In this document: piece by piece, positions 46,148-58,721 of the stretch | Numbering within the stretch: position 1 is the stretch's first letter | Layout of the letters: every line of letters starts with the position of its first letter | Source: Cyclospora cayetanensis | Lineage: Eukaryota; Apicomplexa; Conoidasida; Eucoccidiorida; Eimeriidae | Assembly: GCF_002999335.1 (NCBI RefSeq) | Contig: NW_020312103.1 | Coordinates: 186,001 to 250,000, forward strand | Direction of reading: 5' to 3' | Length of the DNA: 64,000 nucleotides | Program-made: the position numbers and the translations under genes | The notes under the pieces: model-generated | The model's input: only the letters and a program-made list of their open reading frames with translations | Databases searched by the model: none | What the model was told of the DNA's origin: nothing

Positions 46148-48579
46148 TCAACGTGCCTTGATTAGGCGCTGGTTCGCAAGAGCCGAGTTCTCCTTAAGTA
46201 AACGCGCCGCTGGGAAGCCTCCGCCCTTTAAGCTCCCCAAGTGCGCAGTAGCGTCCAGTGTTGCCTGGATCTCTCCCTCTAAAGGCACCAGCATTAAGCG
46301 GGGCCGTTGGACCGGTGCAAGCGGCAGCAGCGCCTGGTCGATGGGTAAAGGAATGAGAGGTCCCGCAGGTACAGATGAGCTCATGTATGGGCCGAATGAA
46401 TATAGACGTACGCGGCGAATCTGTACTCACATGCGCAAAAAAGCAGTGGAGTAAAGGCAGGAACGTGCTGCATGCTATCTTTCAGTAGCAAGGTGCCTAT
46501 GCAACTCGCTCAGAACCAGTCATGTACAGCAAAAATCATGACATTTATTTCCCAAAATAACGAACCTTTAGACCGCAGCTTCCCAAAAGGGACCGAAAGT
46601 CTGCCCCAGGAGGCTCCACGAGCTTTAGCTGCGAATAAAACCCATCCTGCATACAAAAAACTAAACCCCAATGAAAAGTGACATAACAAGCAATTTCATG
46701 GAGGCCATGGACCCCTTAAATCGTGAAGTGTGGGGGGAGCAAGGTTATTGCTGCTTACCCGAAGCCAACCACCGGATGGGCAAGGCCTAAGTAATTGAAC
46801 CTGCAGTCCACCCCGCAAAGAAAACGTGCAGCACAATAAATAAAGCAATGCTGCAGTCATCCCAATAAGTCAGGGTCCCAGACTACGCACATTCATGCTT
46901 GCCTCTTGGAAGAAGCCTCACCCAAACGCGTCCGTAGTCCACGCCATCCCTGCATACACCCATGGCCCACTGCCGCCATAGTTCCATCGATGGGAGCTGC
47001 CCGCTAACGCGAAAGTCGTATGCCTGAGGGGGGTCTCAACAATACCACGCATGGGAAGCGATGTAAGCTCCAATGCCCAAATAGCATTCATCGGCATCAA
47101 CACCACAAGTAATGCGTAGAAAAAAATTTATTGTGTCGCAATACGGCATTAAATGGGGCTGCAGTACGAAGCACACTTGCGAGCAATAACTGCGTTTGGG
47201 CAAGCAGCTGCCTAGCCCAGTTTTGTTCTGTGTGCCCTTACGGTAACGATCTTGTTAAGTGGGTTACGCAATGCATGCGCGAAGCCACCGTCGTTCGTCA
47301 GCAGGACGAGGCCCTCGGCGTGAAGAGGCAGGTAGTTCTGATGCAAAAGCCCACAGAAGATGCAGACGCCTCGCCTCTACTAGGTAGGCAGAAGTGACCA
47401 CAGCAGACGCTTCTAGCGAGGCATCGAATCCAAAGACTACAGAAAAGAAAAAAAAATCATTCTTTCGCGGACAATAAGGCTCCTTACCACTGGTATCAGG
47501 TGACCTGGTACATTCCACAGGGTGTTGCCGTTGGTACTGCTGTTTATAGTTTTTTCGGTTCCGCAGGCACGTAAGCTTCCGTCGCCTTGGCGTTCCGTAT
47601 ACAAGCCTTCGTCACGCCCAGCTTCGGCATTTCTGCCTGCCTCCCAGTTGCTTCCGCGTACTTCTTCGCGATGCCATTCATTAGAGGTGACCCTCGTGAG
47701 GCTCCCTCTCTCAGCCTGCATATGAACTGCGCTGTCCTCCGAAGGCCTCTCCCTCACCTCTTTCAGTTTGTGCGCATCAAGTGGCGGGACTTGTGCAAGG
47801 ATTGACTTCAAGGTTGGCCCCGACGCTTTCAGAGTGTAAGTGCACGCCACGCGGGGAGGCTTGTGCATCCCGAAGAGCGCAGGCAACGCTGCAGATGCAG
47901 GGATGCGCTGCCCTGTACAAGCCGCATCGCTCCCCAAATTATTCGCAGAGTGATACAAAATGTCCGTTTCTGTTACATTTGTACTCAATATCAAAGCGTC
48001 GGTCTCTAGAAAAAATCCTCTGCGCGCTAACCCCTCACTAGGCCAAGAAGCGAAGCCCAAATGTTAATGCTCAACCAGAAACAGTGACTGACCAAGACCC
48101 TGAAGCTGCAATCGGAAGTAAAGAGCAGGAACACTCATGTCATCGTGTCTTCATATAACTACCTTTGAACGAAATGTCTGCTTCATCACAAACCTCAACA
48201 TCTCGCGTAGCCGTTCGCCCTTCGACCTGAGGATTCGGGTCCAAAACGAAACATGGCGACAGTTGGCGCACATAGGTACAGCAGTGATGGCATACATGTG
48301 TAGCTTAAAGGTTTCCAGGTGGAACTAATTTGCACGTCGAATGACGGCCATACGGACGGGATATTTCCGCGTCACACGATGCAGGAAGGACTTTTGGAAA
48401 AGTCTATTGAAATGGAGCGACACTTGTGAAGCCAGAGGCATGCGTACCTGTACTGCGCCTTTTTCGATGGCAGCTAGGGCTTCGCGCCTTGACATGCCAC
48501 CGCTAAGTGCCAACCGTCGCGTCAACCACTCCAGACGCCTGTCACACATCGCCACGAAGCAAAAAAGCGTGGATAGCAT
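46148..48579 (-). CDS. RsuA/RluB-family pseudouridine synthase-like protein
   Basis: The family isomerises uridine in rRNA. Exons: 48579-48448, 48226-48163, 48005-47488, 47337-47242, 47023-46922, 46800-46759 and 46420-46148. Phases are consistent throughout, giving about 408 residues. The S4 RNA-binding domain covers residues about 15-65 (LALSGGMSRREALAAIEKGA, then VEGRTATRDVEV). The catalytic domain shows LFGMHKPPRVACTY (the usual nKP.G segment), HLIPV joined to NYLPLHAEG, and GLVLLTNDGGFAHALRNP. Next come YDFRVSGQL and GVCRDGVDYGRV. A diverged PLEGEIQATLDATAHLG stands where family members read EGKNRQ(V/I)RR. The GRLD motif that carries the catalytic Asp aligns with NYLP, so activity is doubtful. 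An insert of about 80 polar residues precedes HLIPV. ATG at 48579 is used; a second ATG at 48549 also fits. Organellar targeting is possible but not evident. Confidence 0.8.
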
Positions 48580-48626
48580 ACCCCTAAGGCAGCCCTAAAG
48601 GCCTCCAGGATGGAGCTGTTATTCAG

Positions 48627-48674
48627 CTTCGTCTATACTAATTTCGAAGGACTTCGAAATTAGTACAGACGAAG
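48627..48674. repeat. 23-bp inverted repeat with 2-base loop
   Basis: The left arm 48627-48649 and right arm 48652-48674 are reverse complements except for one A/G difference. The arms contain TACTAATTTCGAAG and its complement. The structure lies 48-95 bases upstream of the ATG of the reverse-strand RsuA-like gene, so it may be in its 5' untranslated region. Confidence 0.9.
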
Positions 48675-50073
48675 AGCGGCCATAGAGAAGCCGTTTTCTC
48701 CAACTCTGAAACGCTGTACTGAGTATTGCCAAAAATGGCTCGAGCTCACGTTCTGCGAAGCTGTAGCGTCCGAGCAATAACCATTTCCGTTTGCGTGAGA
48801 CCAACGGACCGGAGTCGAGTTACGTTGAATTATGCTGTTGCAATGATGCATCGAGGCACGGAAAAACAACGAAGATGGAAGAACCTGGCGATGAGACCTA
48901 GCTGCTACAGCAAGCTCACGAATACAACCCCCGATCCTAAATTTAATCCCCATCAATACTCATCATACGGCCGAAAACATATGGCCCATACATTAGGGAC
49001 CCGCTGCCGCCTTGGGGGCCCTACGGGAGCGGTTCAAGGGGACCTTTTACATCTTCCTGCCACAAGGTGATACTAATGAGGCATGCCTTATGATACAAAA
49101 TGAGCTACGCACTGAATTTTAGGAAGGAGAACAGCCCAGTGATGCATTTTGTTATTTTTGTCTTCGGCGGGGGGCACGCAGCCCCACCAACTACACATGC
49201 CAGAGCAGCTGGCCAAAGGAGGGAAGCAGCGAAGAAACGCAATGCAGCCACATGCCTTCGGACTGAATGTTGGGCTGTTAGTTGGCATTCTGGCTGAAAG
49301 GGCTGTTTTGGGAGGGTCGATTAAGGCATATCATGACCGCTTCTTTGACTAGGCGCCTCCCGCCGTTCACGTTGTCAAACATTTGAGCTTGCCACGTGCA
49401 CCAAGGTGGCTGTCCATGCAAGAATAGTACTGAAGAGGCCTGCCTTCCTCCAGGGAAGGCTTCTGCGAGCTTCTTACTCATACTAGGGTAACTATCGCGA
49501 AAATGACGGGCCTTTCCGAAGACGTGGTAGGCAGCGTGCTGCGGGAAATAACGCATGACAGACTGGAACCGACAACTGCTGAATACCTCGTTGGTACGTC
49601 TCAGCGACTCTAACGCTCCCACAGGGCCATACGATAGTCACATGGGGCAGACGAGGGGCGTTCCCTTCGTTCCGCAGGTTCACCCAGAAGCGGATTTTTT
49701 CTGGTCCCTTCTGTCCAGTATGAGTTGATTTGGAAACTCAGCTATATGCTTGAGCCGAATAAACTCTGCTTTTTCTTGTGTCCATGGTGGATGGACGTGT
49801 CAATTATCGCTTCTGGGTCCACTGGAGTAATTGACTATCCCTGGTATTATTTGAAGCCATGTTGCCTAGTCTTTTGTGTTATGTGTGGAACCAAATTTTA
49901 TTCCCACCTGTTTCATAACAATCGAATATGCGGCTCGCTCGTCCACGTCAGACATAGGCACATGGCGCACTTAACCGTGCTTCACGAAGAAACCAACTGG
50001 CACTTTCCAGTACCGTATAACCGTGTGAGTTTCGTATGCGCTTGATTTTTGTTGCGGTCACCTCACATTGCCC
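48675..50073. other. intergenic stretch with one unsupported ORF
   Basis: The longest frame is on the reverse strand at 49622-49278 (114 codons, starting MGALESLRRTNEVFSS). It is soluble and has a fairly natural composition but no recognised domain. The promoter of the ABCF3-like gene should be in the right part. Confidence 0.35.
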
Positions 50074-53000
50074 ATGAATGCTTTCCACCGTTTCTATGGC
50101 GCCTCAGGAATGCTGCAAGAGGAGTCCCCGACAAATGCTGATAAGGCGAACGAGTTGATCGGCGCCTTCTTGTTGGATGTTGGGGTTGCAAAAGACGAAT
50201 CTGAATCCATTGTAGGAATTTTAGTACCTTCTTTTAGCTTCCGTTTAGCCATTTTTCAGAGTTGCTCTACGGAAATATGTAATATTATTGATGGCTCAAC
50301 GCGTTTTTCCATATTCGCTGTTCGCGTTGTAGATTTAAGGAGGCGGCAGCGGCAACGGCGATTGCCGATTTCAAGCCACATCATGATCGACTTCATAGAT
50401 GAATTACATGATACTTTCATGTAAAATTCCTCGGTCTCATATGCCGCTACGACTGCTGTTTCCAACCTGCTGGTTTCTCAGGCGATATGTGAACGCCTCG
50501 TGCAGAAGCTCGACGCGTTACGAAAAGCCGCAGCGCCCCCTGAGGAAGCACAGGTTGAACCGAAGACTGGTGAGTCATTTTGCGCATTTCGACCTCTTCA
50601 AATGGGGCCTGAAACTGTAAACTGCACTACATGCGCTTCCTGTGAAAACCCTAGGAGGGGCTTTCATCTTGGATCTCTTACCAGTCTGTGAACGTGGCAT
50701 TGCATGAACGCCCTGTGTGCAGCGCTCTGCCCCCGACTCACGGCATGGCTTTGCCTGGAGACGATTATATGTGTGCCTGCCGCAGAACTGAAGGCTCCTG
50801 TCAGACTACAGGATTTGATGCAAAAGAGAACCGAAGGTATGGCGCAGCTGCTAATTGTCGGCGGTCTTTCCTTGTGCCGAACGGTTTTTGACTATCTGAT
50901 AAGTTGGCGCTGGAGCGATACGGCGGGAAGTAGTATCCCTCAGGTGCTGCAATCAGCCCCTTGGTGGGGAATCGCATGTTGCTTCACTCGCAAGGGCCCG
51001 ATTGCCTTATCGACAAGGCTTGGTGGAGGGCGTCTTTCTTTTGTATTTGCCTTTTGCGTTATTTGAGTCATGAAAACGTAGCGCAAGTTCAGTTGCAAGG
51101 TGTAGATAAGTGATAGATCCACCCTTTCCCGTATTCAGCATTACGTCACGTGTCTTGAATTTTTTTGGAGGGATGTAAATATGTGTCCTTAACCGAAAGC
51201 GAGCGTATTGCCAGTTTCGTTTATTTTGCATCAGGCGACTTCAATGACCCGTTTTTAGGAATTCAGCAAGATGTTGGCATGGTGAACTACAACGCCCCAG
51301 TCTTCGACGGAGATTCCGCGGCTGCTGAGGCTGCGAAACAGCAGCAATTGATGCAGCAGCGTAAACAACAACAGGTATGCGTTTTTCTCCCCTCCGACTT
51401 TGGCCTTCATTGTGTTCCTCCTTCTCTTCTGTAAAATCTGATGGCTTCGAGAGTGCTTTCTGGTGTGCCGCCACGAGCATGCCGCTTCCCGTGACACCGT
51501 CCAACGCTTGAAGGCTCACGGCGCTAAAGTCGACGATGCCTGTTCTACGTGTGTTTTCCTGCAGCGCGAAAAACAGCTACGGCTGCTGCAGGAGTGGGAG
51601 AAGAACAAGCCACCGCTGCCCCCCCCAAAGAAGCGTCATGGTGATGTGCAGCTCAAGCGCAGCGGTAAGAAGAGACACGCAGTTCATATTTCGCTACGCT
51701 TCTTTTAGGTTTCTGATCGGTGCGCGTTCTATTGACGCTTTTGTTGTGGTGGACTGCCAAAAAGGTGCCTCTTGGTTCTGGAAATTTGACTGGCTCGTGC
51801 CTTGCGCTTTTCGGTTTGGTGCAAAACAAGTAGGGCGCACATTATTTAATATCAACGTGCATTGTGTCATATCGCAATGCCAGAATTTCGTGCTTTCTGA
51901 ATGCTGGCTGGCCGGCCTTGCTGCAGCGGAGGGGATTCTGGTCGACTCGTTTTCTATTTCTGTCGCCGGGAGGCAGCTGCTGGTAGATACATCTCTGAAG
52001 CTTATGAAGGGCAGACGCTATGGCCTCATTGGCCGGTAAGGCTTTTCTCAGGTTTTGCAGTGTTCATGAGCTGCTTTCAGTTGATCCCACTTTGTCTTTG
52101 CCTTTTGGCCTTTGCATGACACGAAGGGTCGCTATCCTTTGTTACAATGCCCATTGATCTTCTACTTGTTGACTTGATTTCTCTAAAGCGCATGCCATCC
52201 TACGGCATCTTTCTTCCCCTTGCAGTACATCTGCGCTGCGTGTTCCGTGCGCTCGCCATTCTGTGGCCAGCCTGCGTTGCATCTCCACGAGCACCATGGG
52301 GAGTCTCTTTCGAAGGGCGTGCAGTTAGAGTTGCATGTTGCAAGGCGTTTAGCCCTGCTTGCGTGGATATGACTATAGGCAGTTTGAAAGAAATGCGAGG
52401 CGGACGGGGGGGAGGGGAAGGCGGGGGAGAAAATTGGTGTCTGGATTCTTTTGGGTTGCCTTTTGGCCAGCAGTCTTTTTTCTGTACGAGACGTTCCTTG
52501 CTTGCCGGTTCTTGTTGCGTTATCAGGAACGGAATTGGCAAGAGTACCTTTTTGCATGCACTTGCGCGGCATGATATCCTTGGGGTTGACCCCGATACCA
52601 CCATAACATGCGTTGAACAGGGCAAGTCGCAACACGGCACACCCGGGATACTTTTGCGCAGTCCTCTTTGCTATGATAGCATATGCTTGATTCTGTATAT
52701 AGGAATCGACTCGAAGTCTTTGTCTGTTAGATGCCGAAGGAATGCTCTCAGCCTCTATCCCCGTGCCTCCACGCCTGGGCCTTTGGGGAAACTCTTGAGG
52801 CTGAGGGGTGTCTTTCAAAGACCTCCTCTGGCCAGGCGGCGTACTTCTCGGAGAGCAGGCAGCATGCGGTTGTTTTTGGCGAGCAGAATTATGTGGTAGG
52901 ATCTGCGTTTCATGGTTCGTTTGCGCCTGTTTGCGTCTTTGCCCGTAAAATTATCCAGAATACCACTTTGGGGATGAGACGGTCCTAGAGGCGGTGCTAG

Positions 53001-56000
53001 CAGTGGACGAGGAGCGCAACAAGCTGCTAGAAGAAGAAGAACTGCTGATGCAGCAGGGACAGCCTGTAAGTTTTCTCGTTCTTAAGCCGCGCTAGCTCGT
53101 ATGTTGAAGGATATCCATTGTAGGGGCCGGTGTGGCAGCCAAATTTCTGGCCCATTCGTGCTCAGCTGAAAAATTCTTCCACCATCCTCCAGACACCCAC
53201 GTAAATGCGTGGACACTACAAAAGCACCACATGAAAAAAATGACCAAATGCCCTCTTTGGCTAGAGCAGCGTAGAGGGCGTCCTTTTGCAAGGAGACATC
53301 TCCCCTCTAGCGTAACTGTCTCTTGCTTGTTCGGCTTCCGCCGCAGTGGGATGCGAGGTCGGAGACACTGCAGCGCACATGGCGACCTCATATAGGCGTC
53401 CGATGGGCATGCAAGCAGGCAAATGTCGTGCGTTCTTTTTCGCTCTTGCTCAGAGTTCAGCAGCCGGCTTCCGCCTAGCGGCCATCTTCGACCGACTCCA
53501 GGAAATTGGTGCAGCTGAGGCCGAGTGCACAGCTGCCACGATCCTTAAGGGCCTGGGCTTCGACACAGAAATGCAGGTAGCGAATTAGCTCCGCAGGCAG
53601 CCTTTTGCGTGAACTGCCCCCCCCTGCAGATACACGCAGACATACATGCTTGGGGATGTAGTTAGGAGCGCTATGGTGGCTGGCTTGTCCTAGCGGCAAA
53701 ACTGGTGTTAAAAATAGAAGCAAGCCACAAATGTGTGTGTTGGCTTTGGGAGCGCAACTAGCCTGCCTGACAGTTGAGCGTAGCTTGTCGCTGTGTCGTC
53801 GCGCTGCCGCTGCACTTGAGCCGAAGGCAGCAGCAGCGACTGCTTCTTTCTAGCAGGCGGACTTGAGCACGAAAAAGGCGGGAGTTCGACGCTTGGCCAA
53901 TACACCCAGACCATGTCTTTGGGAATGTGCGGCGCGCTCAGAAGACGCATACTTTAGGGGGGTAGCGGCCCTGAGTGTATAACGACCCCACCGCTTTATC
54001 ACTACCTTTTCCCAGTTTGCTGTGAGTCGCGTCTTGCCTGCCGCAGCGAACGAAGGTCTCTGCGCTTAGTGGTGGCTGGCGGATGCGCGTTTGCTTGGGC
54101 AGAGCCTTGTTTGCGGACGCTGATGTGCTGTTGCTCGACGAACCTACGAACCATCTGGACTTAAAGGCCATCAACTGGCTAACTGCGTACCTCGTCGGCG
54201 ACTCTAAAGCCTTGGGAGGAGACAATGCGATGCGTCTTTCAAGGGACAAAATTGTCATCGTCGTCAGCCACTCTAGAGACTTTCTCAATGACGTAGGAGC
54301 CGCACCCCTTATCCTCTTTTCCCCTCAGGCCTTGCCTTGCGTTATTCTTCACTCTCCACTACAGTGCTTGAGTCTAAGCAGTGTCGTTGCCTCTTTATGG
54401 AGCGTCGCTGGCCCTCTCTCAATCCGTGCGAGTTGTGTGCCGCTTGCTTCAAGAGTCCGAATGCACAAGGGCCGCCTCTCTAGGAATTTAAAAGCTGGAG
54501 AGAGAGAGACAGACAGAAAGTGCCTCGTCTGAGTCGGCTGTTCATGCTGCTTTCCTGTGTTTCCCTCAATACCCCCCTCGCCTTGTCTTCCCCCGGCACA
54601 GTTGCCAACCCCTCCCGAGGCCATGCATTCTTTCTCCGATTTCCTTCCCCCCATTCATTCTACCCACATCGTGGTGTGCGCCTTTCTCTGCGCCGACGCT
54701 GTCGTGCTGCTCACTGGCCTTTGCCTCAGGTCTGCACTGACATGATTCACTTCACCAACCAGAAGTTGAATTACTACAAAGGCGACTTCGACACCTTCGA
54801 GAACGTCAGGGCCGCCCAGCAACTGCAACAGCAGCGCCAAGCGCAGTCTGTCGAAATGAAGCAGAAACACATGAAGGCATTCATCGACAAATTCAGATGC
54901 AATGCGAAGAGGTCAGAGGCCACCACATGCAGTCCAGCGCATGGGATTTGAGATTTCGGCATGGCATTGCGGGGCTTTTTTGAGGCAGTGCGTATCTGTA
55001 TGAGGCTGCCTTAGAGAGGCCTTTGCGCAAGGCGCTTGCCTCGAGTCACGAAGGATCATGGCGTGCTGGTTCCAAGGCACTGCTGCCCAATCGTGCTCGT
55101 CAGTGGAGTGCAAGGGAAGGCCCTATCCATGAGTCGCATACGGGGAGGAAGGGAGGGAGGGGGGAGGCAGCGGAAACGGCCGTCGCTTCTGTTTTTGCGG
55201 CGCTTCTGCCTGCTGCTTGCACGACTGTCTGTGGATGGCTGCGTGTCATATCTTGCGCTGAAGGCGTCCTTGCGGGCTGTGGCTAGTTGGGAAGCTAGTG
55301 CATGCGTGTATGGCGACTTTTGCGGAGTCACGAGTTCGGCTTACGGCGTGTGTGGTTGCTATCTATGTCTATATATATATATATACATATACATGTGCAT
55401 GCTCAGAGCGTCTCTAGTCCAGTCGCGTATCAAAGCCCTGGCACGGCTGCCTATGTTGGAGCAAGTGGCGGAGGATCCCACACTGCGTTTCAAGCTGAAG
55501 GAGCCCGAGCAGTTGTCGCCCCCTCTCTTGCAGCTCGTTGATGTTACGTTCAAATACAAGAAGCGCGTCGTGCAGCGGCCCTTGGAGGGGGGCGATGATG
55601 GAATGTTTTCTGACGATGCTAATGCTGCTTCTGCTCATGGGGATGCGGGAGACCTGCTGATTGTCAAGAAGTGTAATTTGAATGTCGACATGGACTCCCG
55701 CATCGCTGTACGTGTGCATGCACATACACACCCAATGGCGCGTCTCCCCTAGCGTCCTAACGGGCTTGGCTGTTGTTTTTTGTCTCGAAGTCCACTCCTT
55801 CCTTCTTCCTCTGAGGCACCAGGAAGGCAACAGCCAGCCTACCCCAAGAGAGCTCGCTGCAGTCCATGCGCGTAGTTGCGCGGCCTGCGCTTTTTGCATG
55901 CTGTGTGCAGATTTGCGGCTTGAATGGTAGCGGGAAGAGCACGCTGCTGAAGCTGCTAGCAGGGCAGAACGAATGTTGTGAGGGTCAAATAAACCGAAGC

Positions 56001-57265
56001 GGGAAGCTGCGGATCGGATACTTCACACAGCAGCACGTGGACCAGCTGGACTTGACTCTCAATGCCGTACAGAGCCTGCAAGTCAAGTGAGGCCATGAGA
56101 GAGAGCGAAGTCGCATGTTTCAGTGCGGCGTCTGTGCAGAGTTGCGCACTTGCTTCGGAACTGTTTTGCTTAGCGTTCCTCCTCCTCCGAACACATATTA
56201 GTCAGGAAACTGCAGAGCAGCAAGCGGGTCGAGCCGTCGCGAGATTGGCGGGGAGCAGAGGCTTAGAAAGACACGAAACGGGGAAGCTGTTGGGTTGTTC
56301 TATGCAACAGGTATCCGGAGGCCGATCTCTCTGATGAACAAGCGCGAACCTATTTAGGACAATTCGGCATAAGCAATATGCTGGCACTTGAACCACTGTA
56401 CATCCTTTCAGGAGGTCAAAAGAGCAGAGTGGCCATTGCACTGCTTGCCTACAACAACCCCCACATCCTTGTAAGTCGTAGGCCCCTGCCGATCCCACAC
56501 GTCGCCGCGGATCTTGCCCCTCCCTCAGCCACCTGCAAAAACAAGAGCACCTCATGCGCTTCAGTACGAAGGGCAATAAAGGCAGGATGTACAGCTGCAG
56601 AGTCGGCGCATTCCATGGCTAGGAAAAAAGAGGAGCTTCCTTCCCTCCCTGCCCTAGCAGCATTTGATGAGGCCCGAAATAGTGTTCTGGACAAGATTCT
56701 ATCTGCAGGCTTGTACCTCTTTTTATGTATCTTTGTTGCATATGGAGGCTTCTCTTCGATGCATGCGCCTTTATGAGTGGAGTTGTTGGCAGTGTGCCTT
56801 GCGAACAGCTGCTCGACGAGCCGACGAACCACCTGGATCTTGACGCTGTGCAGGTCCTGCCGCGAGTTGCTTTTGCTGCCGCTCTCTGTCGTTCTCTCTC
56901 TTTCTCGCTCCTTCCTCTGTTGCTCTCGGATGCATTTTTCCACATGGCAGCAACGCGCCTGTTGTTCTGGGGTGGTGCTGGCCGCTGCGATGACTGAGCA
57001 GGACCAGGCTGACGCGACTATTGCAAAGTGCTCGTTTTTAGTGGTGTCTGCTGTTTGCGTTCGGTTTGGCGGGGGTATGCGGGTTCAGGCGCTGATTGTT
57101 GCCCTCAATGACTTTGCCGGTGGGGTCGTTGTTGTGAGCCATGACAGCCACCTGTTGTCCTGCATTGCGGACGAGATTTACACGATGGACAAGGATTCCA
57201 AGCGGCTGATCAAGTTCAATGGGGACTTTATGGAGTACAGGAAACAACTTTTGCGGAGCCTGTGA
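50074..57265 (+). CDS. ABCF3/GCN20-type ABC ATPase, 16 exons
   Basis: A soluble twin-ATPase protein without membrane domains. In yeast GCN20 works with GCN1 on ribosomes to activate the eIF2-alpha kinase GCN2. Exons: 50074-50211, 50482-50569, 50786-50836, 51235-51374, 51565-51664, 51927-52035, 52527-52621, 52959-53065, 53454-53576, 54047-54292, 54730-54911, 55407-55707, 55911-56086, 56311-56470, 56809-56853 and 57089-57265. All phases agree, giving about 745 residues. The N-terminal 175 residues are the GCN1-binding-type leader. NBD1: Walker [10 protein letters not shown] near 207, signature LSGGWRMRV near 323, Walker [13 protein letters not shown] near 345. The linker has [16 protein letters not shown]2: GLNGSGKST near 563, LSGGQKSRV near 650, [11 protein letters not shown] near 673, switch His in [11 protein letters not shown] near 700. 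All catalytic motifs are intact. One intron appears to use a GC donor. Confidence 0.95.
52622..52958 (+). other. GC-AG intron of the ABCF3-like gene
   Basis: The donor reads G|GCAAGT and the acceptor TATCCAG. This is the only choice that keeps the frame between ITCVEQ and [13 protein letters not shown], which are adjacent in family members (VEQE followed by GDDT-like residues). No GT donor nearby gives the right phase. Confidence 0.8.
55370..55396. repeat. (TA)n microsatellite in an intron
   Basis: An alternating TA run followed by TACATATACATG, inside the intron before ABCF3 exon 12, just upstream of its acceptor. Confidence 0.85.
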
Positions 57266-58449
57266 AGCTGCCGCCAAGAGCTACCAGATGGGTTGGGGGG
57301 GATCTTCCCCGAAAAAAATCACGGCCATTTTTCCGCTGCAGACAGGAGCTGGAGCCGCACCGATAGCACCTAGCCACTGTAGACCGCATGCGACCCTTAT
57401 GCATTCCTGCGCCTCGAGTAAAGTCGTAGATATGCGCACACTGGGAGCCGACATCTAGTTAGGGCGTGCACCAGACTCCGGAGCGGGATCTCCACATGGA
57501 GCCCTCCATAACAAGCAGTGGTCCACCCCTTTCTTGCACAGTGATCGGCACATGGCCGTTCTGCGCTACGCATTGTCACTGCCCCTGGCTCAACGCCATC
57601 GTTACATGGCAGAGCGGGGTTATGCTCGTGTCATCTTTAGAGCCCTTGTGCAGTCTTAGCCCTTCGTTTCTGTTTGGCCGGCCTCGAGCTCTCGCACAGA
57701 GCCACCAAGGCGTCTCGCTGACTGAGAGAGGCGTGCGCAGCATTTTTTGCGCCGCCTCGGTATAGCGGGTTCCACGGATTTAGCCGCCTTGCTGTCGCAG
57801 CGAGAGGCCCTTTGGGGTATGTGTAGGGTCCTCTCGGAGGTATTTCTGAGCGCAAATTTAGGAGGCGAGCTGGTGGTGGGAAGGGCTCGGAGGCTTTTTG
57901 CCTGCAAGATATATGGTGACCTTTTGAATCAACCGAGAAAAATTGCAGGCTCCTACATGTCTTGAGATACAGTTGCTCTGCTATCGTTAGCATTCGGGGG
58001 GGTTCGTCTTGAGAAACGGCCGGGGGGGCCCAAAGAGTGCGCGTGCAACGCTCTGATTGTTTTAGCTTTTTATCATCCCCATCAGCTCAGGAAAATCTGG
58101 CTGGGATGCATTTAGACGCAGGGGCTGCCATATTCCTGCAGTATGCGGTCCCTAAGGGTGCCCTAGTAGCGCGACGAAAGCAAAAAATCCACTTGTCTTT
58201 GTATGGGACCTGCATAGCTTGGGGTTAAGCGCAGCTCCGCATGTTGTGTCACAGCAGCCTGCGGCCGATCTTGCAGCATTGGTGTACCTGGCAAGCAGCA
58301 GCCAAACATGCTGTAGCGGGCTACTTGAGGCCTTCAAAACAACTGTAGGGTCTAACTAAAGGTAAGTAACGAGTCCACCCACTGGCTTGTCTGTTCGTAC
58401 ATCCTGGTTATTGCAAAACTCTCTTAGGTGGGTACAAGAAGACGCTCTC
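57266..58449. other. intergenic stretch
   Basis: Downstream of the ABCF3-like gene. Open frames on both strands around 57.5-58.0 kb lack domains and overlap one another. No gene could be supported. Confidence 0.4.
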
Positions 58450-58650
58450 TTGTGTGCGTCTGCACTAGATGCTTTGTATGACTAGGAGAGGATGCTCGAA
58501 CCGCTTAGGGGGTGCAACTACGCGCGCCTCAGTCGTCGCTCTTCTATCGAGTTGGAAATTCTGCGGGGCGTGGGCAGGATATTGAGGGAGCTCTTCTGGC
58601 AAACACTCAATGACTCGCTGCTAAGTTTGTATGGGGTCATGACTTAGGCC
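58450..58650 (+). mobile_element. dispersed repeat copy 2, probable integrase fragment
   Basis: The partner of the 11.1-kb repeat, same orientation. Shared blocks include the CTAGATGCT..TGTA segment, a GCAACTACGC..GCCT segment and TCTGCGGGGC, followed by an FW-coding block and a TTTGTATGG segment. A forward frame reads ILRELFWQTLNDSLLSLYG. An old chromovirus integrase origin is inferred. Confidence 0.5.
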
Positions 58651-58721
58651 TCTTCTTGAGGATACCGTAGAACGAGCGCTTCTCATGCCAGATTGAGGGG
58701 TCGTCCCCCTCCGGCTCGGAG

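Noticed and set aside
49278..49622. Reverse 114-codon ORF starting MGALESL
   Set aside because: Plausible composition but no family match, splice context or conserved motif, so it is mentioned only within the gap description.
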